In this document: positions 30,759 through 41,485 of the stretch, in pieces
Position numbering within the stretch: the first letter of the stretch is position 1
Layout of the letters: every line of letters begins with the position of its first letter
Made by a program: the position numbers and the translations under genes
Assembly: GCA_001939145.1 (NCBI GenBank)
Contig: LSRX01000010.1
Coordinates: 1,514,231-1,578,230, forward strand
Direction: 5' to 3'
From: Symbiodinium microadriaticum
Taxonomy: Eukaryota > Sar > Dinophyceae > Suessiales > Symbiodiniaceae
DNA: 64,000 nt
Notes under the pieces: model-generated
Told to the model about the DNA's origin: nothing
Seen by the model: the letters and a program-made list of their open reading frames with translations, nothing else
Database searches by the model: none

Positions 30759-31543
30759 GACAAGAGCAAGAAGTGTAGGCCAACCCCACTTCTCACATCC
30801 AAAACCCCCCCCCCCCAGCGTGTACCACGTTTCTCACCCAGCCTACTGAATTTCCCTGTTTAAGTCCCCGAAGTCTAGACTGTACATACGAAAGAATGGC
30901 GCCAGCGAGCTGCACAGAGGCATTCAGCTCATGTATTGTCAGGGGAAGCTTAGTGGACTCGGCAGAAGTTAGGCCTGCCACTTTCGGGTTCCACTAGCGT
31001 TTTATAAGTTGGTAGATTGAGGCTTGCAAATGTTCACCCTACTTGGATCCTCGTGTTGATGTTCTGCCCTTGCCCGAATACAGTAGTTCCTAAATGCTCC
31101 TCTTCTGCTTGCAGGTTAAACTTAAACCGCAAGGCCCTACCCAAACGCTGAGCCCCTAACCCGTGCCAGGTGATGACGATGCAGCCGGTTGTGCGTCGAT
31201 GTTCGGCGACAAGAGGCCGCGGGCCCAGGGCCGGTATTCTTACTGGTGCCTGTTACCCGTAAGGATTTGAACCTCAAGCCCGAAGTTCTAAAGCCCCGCC
31301 GAAGCCCGAAACTCAGATCCAGAGGATCTGTGAGACCTCATCCCCAGCCCCACATCCCCCCGCCGAAACACCGGCCGTACCTCGCAATCGCAACGTGCTA
31401 GCCGAGGCTGCTCCCAAAACCCATGAAGAGCTCCTAGGGTGTTTAAGTCCTGCCGCCATGTAGGACTTTACCAAGCCTTGAGGGAATTCGCCATAGAGCC
31501 ATACAAAAGGAAGTGCAACCCAGTAGAACTACTGTAGAATACG

Positions 31544-31740
31544 ATGTATGTATGTATGTATGTATGTATGTATGTATGTATGTATGTATGTATGTATGTA
31601 TGTATGTGTGTATATATATATATATATCTGTGTGTGTGTGTGGGATGTGTGTCTGTATATTATACAGGTGTGTGGTGCTGGTATGTTGACTCGGTATGGT
31701 AACTGTTGGTACGGCACGGTATGGTATGGTATATGTAGAA
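31544..31740. repeat. (TGTA)n, (TA)n, (GGTAT)n microsatellites
   Basis: TGTA tract at 31544-31612, TA/TG runs to 31660, and GGTAT words at 31690-31735. Confidence 0.85.
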
Positions 31741-32385
31741 GAATACTCCTATGCATGTGTTTTTGTCTGTACATAGGTCTGTATGTAGGTGCATATGTGT
31801 GGGTACAGCGGACACAAGAGCTTCTTGCCGATCGTTCATGTTACAACGCCTACGCCACTCGCAAGCACAAGCCTGCTCTCTTGAGCCGAGGCGTGGCGCC
31901 CAGCCTGAAGGAGGCCAATGGGGGAGTTTCAAGATGGATTTGGGTGAGCTTTTGTTAGCTCTTAGACTCTTACTGCTAAGGGTTCGGGTTCCAGACTTCA
32001 GCCTGAGCTTTTGAAAAAAATTGCCATGCCTGGGTTTGCTTTCTCCTAGCCGTGTCGTGCGTTGTTGCGTTGTTGCCGTCGTCGGCGTCGGCGGCGACAA
32101 CTCCGTGTCATCGTCGTCGTTGCTATCAGTGGCATCATTGGACCGTTGGTATCTTGGTATGATGGTTACCTACCGGATGACTCGACCATGCATGCTTTGT
32201 TGTACCTCCGTATAGGCTTGTTCGCTTGCTTGTTTGCTTCCTTGTGCTGAGACTTTTGTTCTATGTTCGATAGCTCTCCCTTGCTCTTCGGGCTTCAAGC
32301 GCACCCTTTCTCCCCAAGCCCGAGTCCTAAACCCGACGCCCAATTTCCGAGGTCCCTGCACCCACCCACTTTAAACCCCAGATCC
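31741..32385. other. No gene supported
   Basis: A short frame at 31855-31925 (RKHKPALLSRGVAPSLKEA) is protein-like but lacks boundaries; the rest is unassigned. Confidence 0.3.
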
Positions 32386-32387
32386 CA

Positions 32388-32440
32388 CCTAAACCCTAAA
32401 CCCTAAGCTCCCTAAACTCCCTAAACCCTAAACCCTAAAG
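32388..32440. repeat. CCCTAAA telomere-like tract
   Basis: CCTAAACCCTAAACCCTAAG and further units, 40 bases upstream of exon 32482. Confidence 0.82.
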
Positions 32441-32481
32441 CCAGATCCCACATGGGTTCCATGTGGGCCTTCTTCTCTCAG

Positions 32482-32556
32482 GCGCTGCGACAAGGAGCGG
32501 GCAGTGAGGTCTTGGTCACCGCGCTCCAGGAGGAGAACTACAGGAGCGATCCGAGG
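32482..32556 (+). CDS. 25-codon exon
   Basis: Strong acceptor ttctctcag, then ALRQGAGSEVLVTALQEEN and YRSDPR in frame 0, then a GTTCCT donor candidate. High GC. The next open segment starts at a good acceptor at 32684. Family unknown. Confidence 0.5.
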
Positions 32557-32684
32557 GTTCCTGTGTTTAGGAGTTAGAAGAAATATTGAATAACATTATT
32601 GTAGATAGTATATATATATATATATATATGTATGTATTTGTTTACAGTGTAGAACTACTAGTAAATTTAATTTTGAATTTTCAG

Positions 32685-33235
32685 ATAGGGAGCTGCCTGT
32701 GAGCCGACTTTCTTGGCGAATCCTTTCCTCGCGAATGCCAGGCTCCGATTTCGCCGCTCTGATGCATCGGCACGCTCATGTACGACCCCACGGGCTGAAC
32801 CGTGAAGTTTAAGCTAGTTTGGGGCTTATAAACACCTTTCGAATCCAGAGCCGTTTCCTCTTTGATTCGGATTCGGGAGTGCCTTGCTTTCGTTCAGGTT
32901 GCAGGCCCGACATCGATAGCAATGTTTCGCAAAGCTTCAAGACTAAGACTGTGAAGAAAGAACTCCACACCACAGCGTTGAATCGTGTGCAACCGTGAAC
33001 GCTAAACGAGAAGACCCTGAAGGCTCAGGGCTGTTCAGGATTTCGATGGATGCAACATGAGGCTTTGCTTATTGGTATGCTTGATGCAGGACCACCGCTC
33101 TTCTACACAAAGCCTTCTCTCATCTCAGGTGAGTTGCAGCGGCGGCGCAGCCACTGCCTCCGACGACTGTGCCACGGAGCTTTCACGGCCTGGTCGTCGC
33201 ACTGCGCCGGGCAGAGGGAGGTGCTCAGGGCTTGA
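32685..33235 (+). pseudogene. Long frame interrupted by two stops
   Basis: After acceptor gaattttcag one frame continues for 183 codons with only two internal stops (TAA 32810, TGA 32996). It reads RELPVSRLSWRILSS, FAALMHRHAHVRPHGLNREV, RFLFDSDSGVPCFRSG, LLIGMLDAGPPLFYTKP and a basic Cys/Trp-rich end (AFTAWSSHCAGQREVL). Around nine stops would be expected by chance at this length. It may be a decayed coding sequence or several exons sharing a frame. Family not recognised. Confidence 0.38.
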
Positions 33236-33640
33236 GAGTTTCGTGGGGTCTCCAATGGTCCAAGGCCGAATGAGGCAGTTCGGACGACCAGCACGCAGAC
33301 TTAATCAAGTCTGAGGGTTTATGGGTTGCATTATTCTGGGCCCTGAATTTCTCAGGCTACTCAGGCCTCCTGCTTCAGCTGGGGCACCCCCAGCCTAAAG
33401 TCCGAATCTGTCCGAAAACCAGACTTTCCTTCTGTTATGCAGGTTTAGGGTTGAGGCGGTGAAGTAATAGCTGCAATAGCCATGAGCCACTCATATGATA
33501 TGTTACTCTTATGCACAGTACATTATGTATGTTCATCTTGTACAACATATGAAAAACGTTCTGAACTGCATGCTACTGCCACACACCAGAAAAAAAGCGC
33601 ATACTGTATCATAAGACCGGACCACAAGACCTGCTAAAAG

Positions 33641-33733
33641 GCCGAGGCAAGAGCTGCGCAGCGAGAGCAGCTGTTGGAGAAAGCAGTCCCTGAGACTCAG
33701 AATCAGGGTCGCTTTGAGGTGGGGCGTTTATAG
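33641..33733 (+). CDS. Coiled-coil exon
   Basis: After 'ctaaaag', AEARAAQREQLLEKAVPETQ in frame to TAG 33731; TTTATAGGG and TTTAGGGGG follow. A typical helical exon; the donor may lie within the frame at 33686. Confidence 0.45.
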   Translation, partial: AEARAAQREQLLEKAVPETQNQGRFEVGRL

Positions 33734-35110
33734 GGTTATGTAAGGGGAGAGAGGCCTGGAGGTTTAGGGGGAGTAAGGGCTACGAGGTCTGAGTGGAGTT
33801 CGGATGTGCTGACTTTGAGTGCCTGGCCTTCATCCCGAGGCGGATTCAGCAGGACTTTGCAACAAGTTCATTTTCCATTTCCGGCCCACTAAATCGGGCC
33901 GGAAGTCCTTAGTCCTTCGCCATCTTTGCTGCTGCCTTAGTATAGCTTTGCTTACTGCTGCTGCTGCTTCTGCGGCTGTTGTGGAGCTGTATGCACGAAT
34001 ATTCAAGATTGCAGCAGGAGCCTGCTTGGAAAGTCTTTCCGCTTTAGGCCTCATTTGCCTCGTCCCCGAAATCGAAGCTCGCACAAGCCCATTTTATACG
34101 AGAGATAAGATAGAAGATAGATGAGATGGAACATACGATGCAAGATATAACCTAATATAAGGCATACGAAATATAGGATGTGATATACAATACAATTTAC
34201 ACCAAAACATATCCTGACAATAATGCTGATGCCCGGCTCCCTCGTTTTTGACATCGCGATGTAGAGCCCATCGAGCAGTGTGCATCCGAGATGACCGCTT
34301 GAGCGACAATCCTAACCGCTATGCATAGCCGAGTGCTTGTGTAGAAACCTAAACCCTAAACCCTAACCCCTGGAAGTCTAACCGTGTGAAACGGACCTGT
34401 GACCGGCAGATGAATGCTTGAAGACGTATGCATACAAATATCATACACAAACATGCATGACATTTAATACAACGCATCTCTACCCAGATCGGCTATACCG
34501 GTAGTATGTTGACTTACATCAAGCCTGCCGGTGCCTCCACATGAACCCATCTTGTGCCCAGGTAAGTTTGTTGTGGGGGCCTCAGAATTTTTCGGCATGC
34601 AGCAGGTCTGCTGTGCAGGTTTAGGTTTTCACGGTTCAGCGCCTCTTTTTTTTCCAGGGTTCGGTTTTCCTCGCAGTTTCAGGTTTTGGAAGATTGAAGC
34701 TATCCACGAATTCTGGCATGCTAAACATGCTAAAAACCTCAAACTCCTGCCAAAGCCCGAAGTCTCAGTTGGCCATCAAACCCAAGCCCCAAACCCCTCA
34801 CTCCGAAGCCTCAGCTCTGAACTCCTAAATCTTCGAATCTTCAAGCCGAATGCTGAGCTTACCGCCCGAATCCCTGGACCAGGGTGCACCTCAGATCGCC
34901 AAGTGGAGAGGCGCTCGCGAAGGTGGGCCGAGGTGTGTTTGGTAAAGGGGCTTTAGGACATTTGCCTGCAAAGCACATTGTGCCCGAGCGTAACCTAAGC
35001 ATGGCGGGCTCACTGGCATTGCCGTTTGCGGGCCGATGATGACGATGACAATGGTGATGATGATGGTGATGTTCCTAGACGAAAGCTTCCCTGCAAGTTT
35101 GGGGACTGTT
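33734..35110. other. Mostly intron-like, two ambiguous frames
   Basis: 33819-34124 is open on both strands (forward hydrophobic, reverse Ala/Arg-rich like a transit peptide), so no call is made. A small frame at 34890-34920 (IAKWRGARE or SDRQVERR) follows a C-rich stretch at 34735-34820. A CCCTAAA word cluster is at 34350-34368. Confidence 0.3.
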
Positions 35111-35176
35111 ATTCTTTAAGCCCTATGTACCCTGGTCTAGCTCTTGGAACTTGAGAATCTCGTATTCCAATGGCAG

Positions 35177-35280
35177 GTCGCTTTCGAGCGCTGGCGGCAG
35201 CTGGTGCCCGAGCTGAGGGCACTGCGATGCCTGCTGGAGGAGTCGGAGCTCCACCGTCACTGCTCGTCCTCCTTTGAAAG
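35177..35280 (+). CDS. Helical exon
   Basis: Acceptor aatggcag, then VAFERWRQLVPELRALRCLL and EESELHRHCSSSFER. Leu/Arg/Glu-rich amphipathic helix with high GC3; the donor is not clear. Family unknown. Confidence 0.48.
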
Positions 35281-35464
35281 ACTAACAGTGGTAGTGACGA
35301 CAACAACAACAGCAGTCGCAATGACAATCACACACTCTAATAATAGGAACAACAGTAGTGATAGGAGTCGGAAGTAGTATGGCTGTTTCTACAATTTGAA
35401 CCGAAGCTAATCGTAAAGATGCAGTGCAGCTCACACAGACTTATACTCACGGAGGATGGTTGAA

Positions 35465-35568
35465 TCACGCAGAAGCAGCGGCGGCGGCAGCAGCAGCAGC
35501 GGCAGCGGAAGCGGCAGCGGAAGCAGCAGCGGCAGCGGCAGCGNGGCAGCGGCAGCGGCAGTGGCAGC

Positions 35569-35613
<45 letters not shown>

Positions 35614-35640
35614 TGTAGTGGTAGCAGTAGAAGGCAGTAG
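35465..35640. repeat. (GCA/GCG)n trinucleotide tract with an N
   Basis: CAG/GCG repeat with an assembly gap base at 35544; open in several frames on both strands. Confidence 0.85.
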
Positions 35641-35738
35641 GTTTCTTCCTGCTCCCCGTCGTCCTCCTTGTTTCTCCACCTGCTCTTCCTCGTCACTCGT
35701 CGTGTTCGTCATCCGCCATCAGCCTGCCACGAACCCAG

Positions 35739-36251
35739 AGTAGCAACGTTGACGATGTCGGTGATCAGGGTGGCGATGTGGGTGTCGTTTCTCCTGTTGC
35801 CGTCTATGATGATGGTTCTTGGTGTTCGCTTGTCACAACTACGCCCTCCCAACGCCCAGCCAATAAAGAAGATTCCAGGAGCTTGCTGAACACCGGCAAG
35901 GCCGCTCCAGGCAGGGTGTTTGTGCTTTTTTTGCTGCCTTGCGCCTGGATTGGGGTTTGGTGCGATGCAGAGTCGCATAGCAGGCTGGGGAACGTAAGGA
36001 CGGGCACAGGGCCCGCTACCACAGCCCTAAACAGCGGCCCCAAACCCGAAATCCCCAAATCCGAAGGCCCCGGATCGTTGTGACCGCTTTTGTCCCAGGC
36101 TCCTCCACCAGTATCGACACCTGGAGGCCTGCTTGCACGTGGGAGCAACGGAATCGCAAAACCGGAATGGACGAATAACTCACGCTTCTGTAATGGCTTA
36201 AAACTATGGGATACTTCTGGAAATGCTCATAAAGGAGGGGCAGTGTATTGA
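35739..36251 (+). CDS. Two-exon gene fragment, phase-matched
   Basis: Exon 35739-35915 (acceptor gaacccag) reads SSNVDDVGDQGGDVGVVSPV, then YDDGSWCSLVTTTPSQRPA and LLNTGKAAPGR. A GT-AG intron 35916-36098, with C-rich 'ccctaaacagc' and 'caaacccgaaat' near its 3' end, separates it from exon 36099-36251, which reads APPPVSTPGGLLARGSNG, KPEWTNNSRFCNGLKLWDTS and ends at TGA 36249. Both sides are phase 0. The second exon lacks an ATG. Gly/Asp/Ser-rich, possibly extracellular or disordered; no family recognised. Confidence 0.47.
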
Positions 36252-36747
36252 TCAGGAGTCTGCGTCATCCCAAAGCAAAAGGCTCAACAGTTGCAAAACC
36301 CTAAAGACTCAACCCTCAAGGCTTGGAAGAGGAGGCTTTCCCAAAACCCTCGCCGAAGAAGTCCAAATTGCAAGCCCGGAAGCCTCCATGGATGCTTCTG
36401 ATACGAGCCCTCATACAACCACTAGAAACCCGAGTAAAGAATCTAACTTCCAGGAGCAATGAGCTGTGCGGCTGATTACGCTACGTGCTCGCCCCTTTAT
36501 GGAGCATCAGGCTAACTTTACATAATCGGATTATCAAAGCCTGAAACCATGAACTGCTCGCTAACAAGATCCGTTATAATTCCTGTATAATTTGTTCATG
36601 GTCTACCTCTAAACCTTTTTCTGATTGTGACGGAGCCTGCTATGAAACCTTTTCAAATCTTTCTAGAATCCTCTTAAGAGCCCGAAACCCCATTCTAACA
36701 TCTTATTCGGGCCTTACCCGCAAGCCTTATCATGCTGCAACCCTCAG

Positions 36748-36821
36748 AAGCGGAGGCCCAGTTGCTTCAGTCGCAGGCCTGCCTGAAGAGCCGCCGGCAT
36801 GATTTACAAAACCCGAAATAA
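36748..36821 (+). CDS. Small coiled-coil exon
   Basis: After acceptor accctcag: EAEAQLLQSQACLKSRRHD to TAA 36819. It is preceded by C-rich sequence. The donor is probably upstream of the stop. Confidence 0.4.
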
Positions 36822-37058
36822 GCATGGAATATGTACAAGAAGCTGTTTCCATGAGGGCGCAGAGTGCAGTGCTTGAGTGTGAACTCAGAGTTTTTGGGGA
36901 TTGATTAGTTGACTGAGGATCTCGGAAGATTTTGAGGCTTCGGGTGCACCATCTAGCCTACATAAGTTTCGGACTTCGTACACTGGTGCAGAAGCCTGTA
37001 CGCAATTCGGTGCACACAAACAAGACCCGCCACCACCTCATAACCTCGGCTGCTTCAG

Positions 37059-37105
37059 CCAATGGCAGTGCCAGGGCCCTGGCCGCTGGAGAGAAGCTGA
37101 CCGAG
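37059..37105 (+). CDS. Small exon, unidentified
   Basis: Acceptor gcttcag, NGSARALAAGEKLTE in frame, then GTGGGC donor; the frame also stays open beyond. Family unknown. Confidence 0.38.
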
Positions 37106-37408
37106 GTGGGCCCAACGATCGCCTGTCAGTTTCGAGATGATGCATCTAAAGCCAAGGGAATGCCGGTAGAACTAGGGTCATCTTCCAGATTTCATTCGGA
37201 CTTGCTGATCTTCGCGTGATCGCTCGCCTCACTCAGACTACGGCCGTTGTTGCCGCCAGAGAATCCTGGCGTAATTAGGGCAGTGCCATGTTGTCGAGGA
37301 TGGTATTCTCGCGCCCAGCAGCTGCTTCGGCAGCCTGCCGCCTGCCACCGCAACAAGACGTTGCTCTTCCGGCGAAACTTCTTCCTTTCATTTTGGGAGG
37401 CAGAAAAG

Positions 37409-38216
37409 ATGAAGCTTCAAAACGAAATGAAGATAGAGAAGATGAAGCTTCAGAACGAAATGATGAAGTTGGAAAATGACAAGATAAAGTTGGAAAATGA
37501 CAAGAGGGAATCCTTTCTTCGTGAGCAGGAGATGAAGGAACGCCAGCATATGCGTGAGGAAGGGCGTCGACAGTCGGAGTCGGATGCGGCTATGCTCAAG
37601 AAGCCAAGGGACGAGCTGGTACAGCAAGCCCAGAGTCACATCGCACATGCTCCCCCGAACGAGGACAATGTCTTGAAGGAGTTTGAGACGAGTGGTTTCA
37701 AGTTTTACAGCTGCCCCGTATACTTTGTCGCTGAGGCAGACAAGGTTCAGCAGGTAGCCAATGATGCGTTGCAGCAACTTCCAGATAAAAACTCGCGCTG
37801 CAGTTGCTCGCCTGCTCGCAAACACAGAACAGACCGCCGGGGCCCAGACAATTTACGAGTACGAGGACGGGAAGGGGGAGCTTACCAAGCTGGTCTACAA
37901 GGTGGGCAAGATAGGCTCGAAGAAAGCCGTTGCACTCATGCCATTTGGGGCGTCCTTTCAGTGTTCAAAGTTTGTCAAGGGCCACACAGAGAAGATTCCC
38001 ATTTTCGCAGATCAGCCGAAGCAGCAGTTGAACGAGAAGGGCTGGTTCACAGACACCTACAAGACGGTCTACGAGCGCAAGCAAGTGGGCGAACAAACCA
38101 TTCAGAGGAAGGAGCCAATCTTCGACGAAAAGGTTCTCAGCATTGACCAGCAGACCGAGATGATGAACGCCTTGGAAACGAGGGCTTCCGGTAAAGTCCT
38201 CAAAGAGATTCGCTAG
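37409..38216 (+). CDS. Intronless coiled-coil + globular protein, one frameshift
   Basis: ATG 37409 follows AG (ggcag|aaaag), a plausible trans-splice acceptor. About 80 residues form a coiled coil with near-repeats (MKLQNEMKIEKMKLQNEM, then KLENDK twice), then a globular region begins (EFETSGFKFYSCPVYFVAEA). At the A5 run 37787-37791 the frame breaks; dropping one A restores a continuous frame through IYEYEDGKGELTKLVYKVGK, VALMPFGASFQCSKF and GWFTDTYKTVYERKQVG to TAG 38214, about 268 aa. The homopolymer position suggests a sequencing error. I do not recognise the globular domain. No introns, unlike most neighbours. Confidence 0.72.
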
Positions 38217-38219
38217 CTA

Positions 38220-38622
38220 AGAACCGGCCTCCGGCAGACTCATTGCACAGATATGACCAAAGTCTCATAGCAGGGAATATTTTGATGTTTCTGGAGGCTT
38301 TGTTTCAGCAATGAGTCCCGCGTGTTGTGGCGCGCAACTAATACAGGCCAAGACGTTTGTTAAGGTGTGCCGGCCACTGATCCGTTCCGAGTGGTGGCAC
38401 TGCCTGCATTAATCTGACGGATGAGATGGCTGAAAATGAATCGCGTCCCACATGCTGCATTGTGTCAGCCTGCCACTTGTTTTTGCAGACTCTAGATCAT
38501 CAAATTCCAGTGCCTTTAAATCGACCCCCTTCGGTACAGGTCTTCGCGTTAGGATCCCTGCCCTACTCATTCCTATTATCATGTCTTTAAGGGATTTATT
38601 CAATCAATCGTCTACATGAAGC
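38220..38622. other. 3' flank, no gene seen
   Basis: No coding or repeat signal recognised. Confidence 0.4.
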
Positions 38623-38625
38623 CAG

Positions 38626-38694
38626 GTCCTGGAGCTTCCCTCTGGGCTCGCGGAGGATCTGAAATGTACAAAGGAGGGCCCCGCGATGCTTTAG
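38626..38694 (+). CDS. Small exon, unidentified
   Basis: Acceptor gccag, then VLELPSGLAEDLKCTKEG in frame to TAG 38692, directly followed by TTTAGGGTCTATAGGGG. Confidence 0.4.
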   Translation, partial: VLELPSGLAEDLKCTKEGPAML

Positions 38695-39116
38695 GGTCTA
38701 TAGGGGCTAGGAAAGAGGGTAACAGTGCTTTAGGTGTTTTCAGGTCTTGCGGTTGTCACGGTGAAGCTTTAGGAGCTACGGGTTGTAGAGCAAGTGGGTG
38801 TCTTCTTGGGGAGACCGCTGGAGCCACAGGGCCGTGGCTGCTGGTGTTCCGATTGGGTGCGGATGTTGTTGTTGGCGACTCTGACAGGCTATGCGGGTTT
38901 AGTTCAGCATATCATTCAGGAGTTAAGCACAAAAAAGGACCTAATACGAGGACTCCAAGTGAGACAGTCCCGTTTTGAATACAGCTAATGCAAACAGGCC
39001 GCACTCAAGCTGAGGCCTTGCATGCATGAAAATGGCAGCGGCTCAAAAGCCAAAACTGCACGGGCAGTGTCAGGATTCCAAGGCGTAGGGCTCTTGGTTT
39101 GGGCTGTGTTACATTC

Positions 39117-39190
39117 CAACAAGAAAGCAAGAAACGATACGAAGAGTACTTCCGCCCGGTCGAACAACTGAGGAGAAATTCGCACGGATG
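39117..39190 (+). CDS. Charged helical exon
   Basis: Frame reading QQESKKRYEEYFRPVEQLRR and NSHGW, ending at GTCCGG. Strongly charged helix embedded in otherwise intron-like sequence. Confidence 0.45.
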
Positions 39191-39199
39191 GTCCGGTTT

Positions 39200-39830
39200 C
39201 TTGTTCCTTAGCCGCTTAGCACAGGGCCAAGCTGCATTGACTTCAGGCAAGTCAGGGTGTAGGGAGTTTCGGGTTCAGGGTCTGCCCCTCTGCTTCTTGT
39301 GGCTGGTGGTATCGAGGATGCTTGAGGGTCGGCCCTCCACAAGCTAGATGCTTGCCCTTACAGGTTTCGGGGTCCTGGGGTGCATGTAGACTTCTGCTTC
39401 GTAAACCCAGTAAACTCTTTTTGCAAGAACGCCTTTGTACTGGGATTCTGAGCACAATCCACATTCAGGGAAGCAGGGTCGACATAAGCCCTCAGGCTAC
39501 CATGGCTACCATAATGTTTACTCACTTTGTCTGTAACTGTAGGGTCCCTATAGCAGGGTTCCCGATAACAGTTACATCAGAATATACCCCCCAAGACTTA
39601 TGCAGGCCCTAAATTAGGGATGGTGACCTTCCTTCAAATATTGGCGGACCGCAGTCCTGGCCCAAGTACAGCCGAACTCGGCACTGCGAATGTGTGTCCT
39701 TTGCTGTGTGCCTCTGCCCCACTTGGAGGTTGTTGGGGTATTAGGGCCCTATGGCCCTATGGTGTGGGCTTGGGTTTAAGGGTCCCGGGCTTCCAGGCAT
39801 TTGGGTCCATTTAGGGTTCATGTGTTCCCT
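39200..39830. other. Intron-like
   Basis: No exon supported; G-rich words (GGGTTCAGGG, TTTAGGG) are frequent. Confidence 0.4.
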
Positions 39831-39837
39831 GGTTCAG

Positions 39838-39885
39838 GAGCTTTCCAGGGACTGTCTGAAGGATGAGTCAGACCGAGAGCTGTAA
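39838..39885 (+). CDS. Short charged exon
   Basis: Acceptor tggttcag, ELSRDCLKDESDREL, then TAA 39883. Could be a terminal exon. Confidence 0.36.
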   Translation, partial: ELSRDCLKDESDREL

Positions 39886-40460
39886 AGCTTCCCATGCCCA
39901 TTGCAAGCTGTCTGTTCAGTAGCCAGAGTTTGTTCTTGCTCAGATCAGCAGTGTCATCATCGTCGTCACCGTCACCATCATCGTTATCTTCGTCGTCATG
40001 GTCTTCGACACCATCACCTGTATCACCATCGTCATGGTCTGCCTCCTCATTATCATCCCCTGAGCACCAGCAGCACATGCCAAGGAAAAGGATGCATAGA
40101 TGCAGAAACCGCACGTGGAGGTTGAGGACCTAACCGACAGGCGCCACGGGGAGAAGGGGAGGTTGCGGGGTGGGGTAGCTTCCCGATGAGAACGGAAAGG
40201 ACCATGAGGGTGCCCGAAACTGATGTTGGCTTCTACGAAAGGTCGCGACGGTTACATCCAGGCAAGTTTCGATTCGTACTAAGGTGCTGAAAGCCCTATC
40301 TACCAATTCACATGACATGGTAAGCTAGGAGTTTGTCGGAGAAGTTGGGCGAAGGTCTTCGACCAACGGTGGGCTTTCTGACGCGATGGAGACGTTCACA
40401 ACTACCGCAGTACCACCGCATTCATCGTCATACTGATGGTGATTTAGGAATAGGATGTAG

Positions 40461-40649
40461 AACAACAGAGACCGCATAACAGGCCTCACTGCTCCGAATG
40501 TGAAGCATGAGACTCGTTCTTGTGTGTGCGGCGAATTCGTCTGCTTCTGTATGGACTTTGATCTGCGGCTCGAACAAGTTGTTCTGGCACACAGACCCTA
40601 CATTCTTCGAAGCCCAACACCACCCCCATCAATCTGGGGTAAACTGTGA
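40461..40649 (+). CDS. Exon, unidentified
   Basis: 62 codons open without ATG: APNVKHETRSCVCGEFVCF, then DFDLRLEQVVLAHRPYILRS and PTPPPSIWGKL. A donor ACT|GTGAGG at 40646 is followed by GGTTTAGGAG, fitting the intron-start pattern. Cys-rich then basic; no family. Confidence 0.44.
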   Translation, partial: NNRDRITGLTAPNVKHETRSCVCGEFVCFCMDFDLRLEQVVLAHRPYILRSPTPPPSIWGKL

Positions 40650-40754
40650 GGGTTTAGGAGTGTTTGCGGCTTCGGGGTTCACTGGCTTCTTGCTTCCGTC
40701 TGTATGTGTTGGGGCTTTGGGTTTACAAGGGCAAGCCTACGAACCCGACCGTCC

Positions 40755-40995
40755 GGGGTGAAAGGATCGATGACGCTGCGCTGAACACTGCGCTGTCAGC
40801 TTCTCAAATCGACTCTCAGGGCCTTTTTTGGCGCCATGCTGCGCTTTGGGGTTGGGTTTCCTGTGGCCCATGTGAGGCTCTTGCCAGCAGACTGGCTGCT
40901 AGTTGGGGCGAGGGTACAACTACAGTTGTTTCGAGATGCTTTGCAACACGACAGTGGTCGAGATTCGCGGCATCTGGACAATGGAGGCCCTGCCA
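40755..40995 (+). CDS. Exon, unidentified
   Basis: Long forward frame, protein-like from about 40755: ERIDDAALNTALSASQIDSQ, LFWRHAALWGW, EALASRLAASWGEGTTTVV, then Arg/Trp-rich. A second forward frame is also open here, so the frame choice is tentative. Confidence 0.36.
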
Positions 40996-41485
40996 TCACT
41001 CACTTGGCCCAAAACATAATCCCAGAACTCCGAAACCCTGTGCCCTAACCCCCCTAAGCCTCAATCCAAGGTGTCGTCGAATGCATGCTTAGGATCATCG
41101 GCCCCGTCGGCCTCCGATGTGGCAAGATGCTCATGAAATATGAGCAAATGCCCATGAACAGTGCAAGAAGGCTCTTAACACACCGCAGAAAGCCACAGGA
41201 ACGAAGGCTTGTAAGCTGCGTTTGGTGCCTGTTTAGCATTGGCCCGTGAGGCCTTTCCGACTGAAAGATGGCTCTGAATGTCACCTGGTCCCGAAATCCT
41301 AAGTCGAAAGGTCCTGCAGCCTCAAGCCCTCTGACATCAGCCTTCTTTCCCCATAACCCTCTGTCCTAAACCTGACTTCCTCAGCCACCCTTCCGAACCC
41401 TGGATCCCGAAACCATTCCCCGGCCCCCTTGCACAAGATGCCGCAGAGCCCCAAAGCCGAAAAGGTTCTTCACAGTCAAGCCCAG

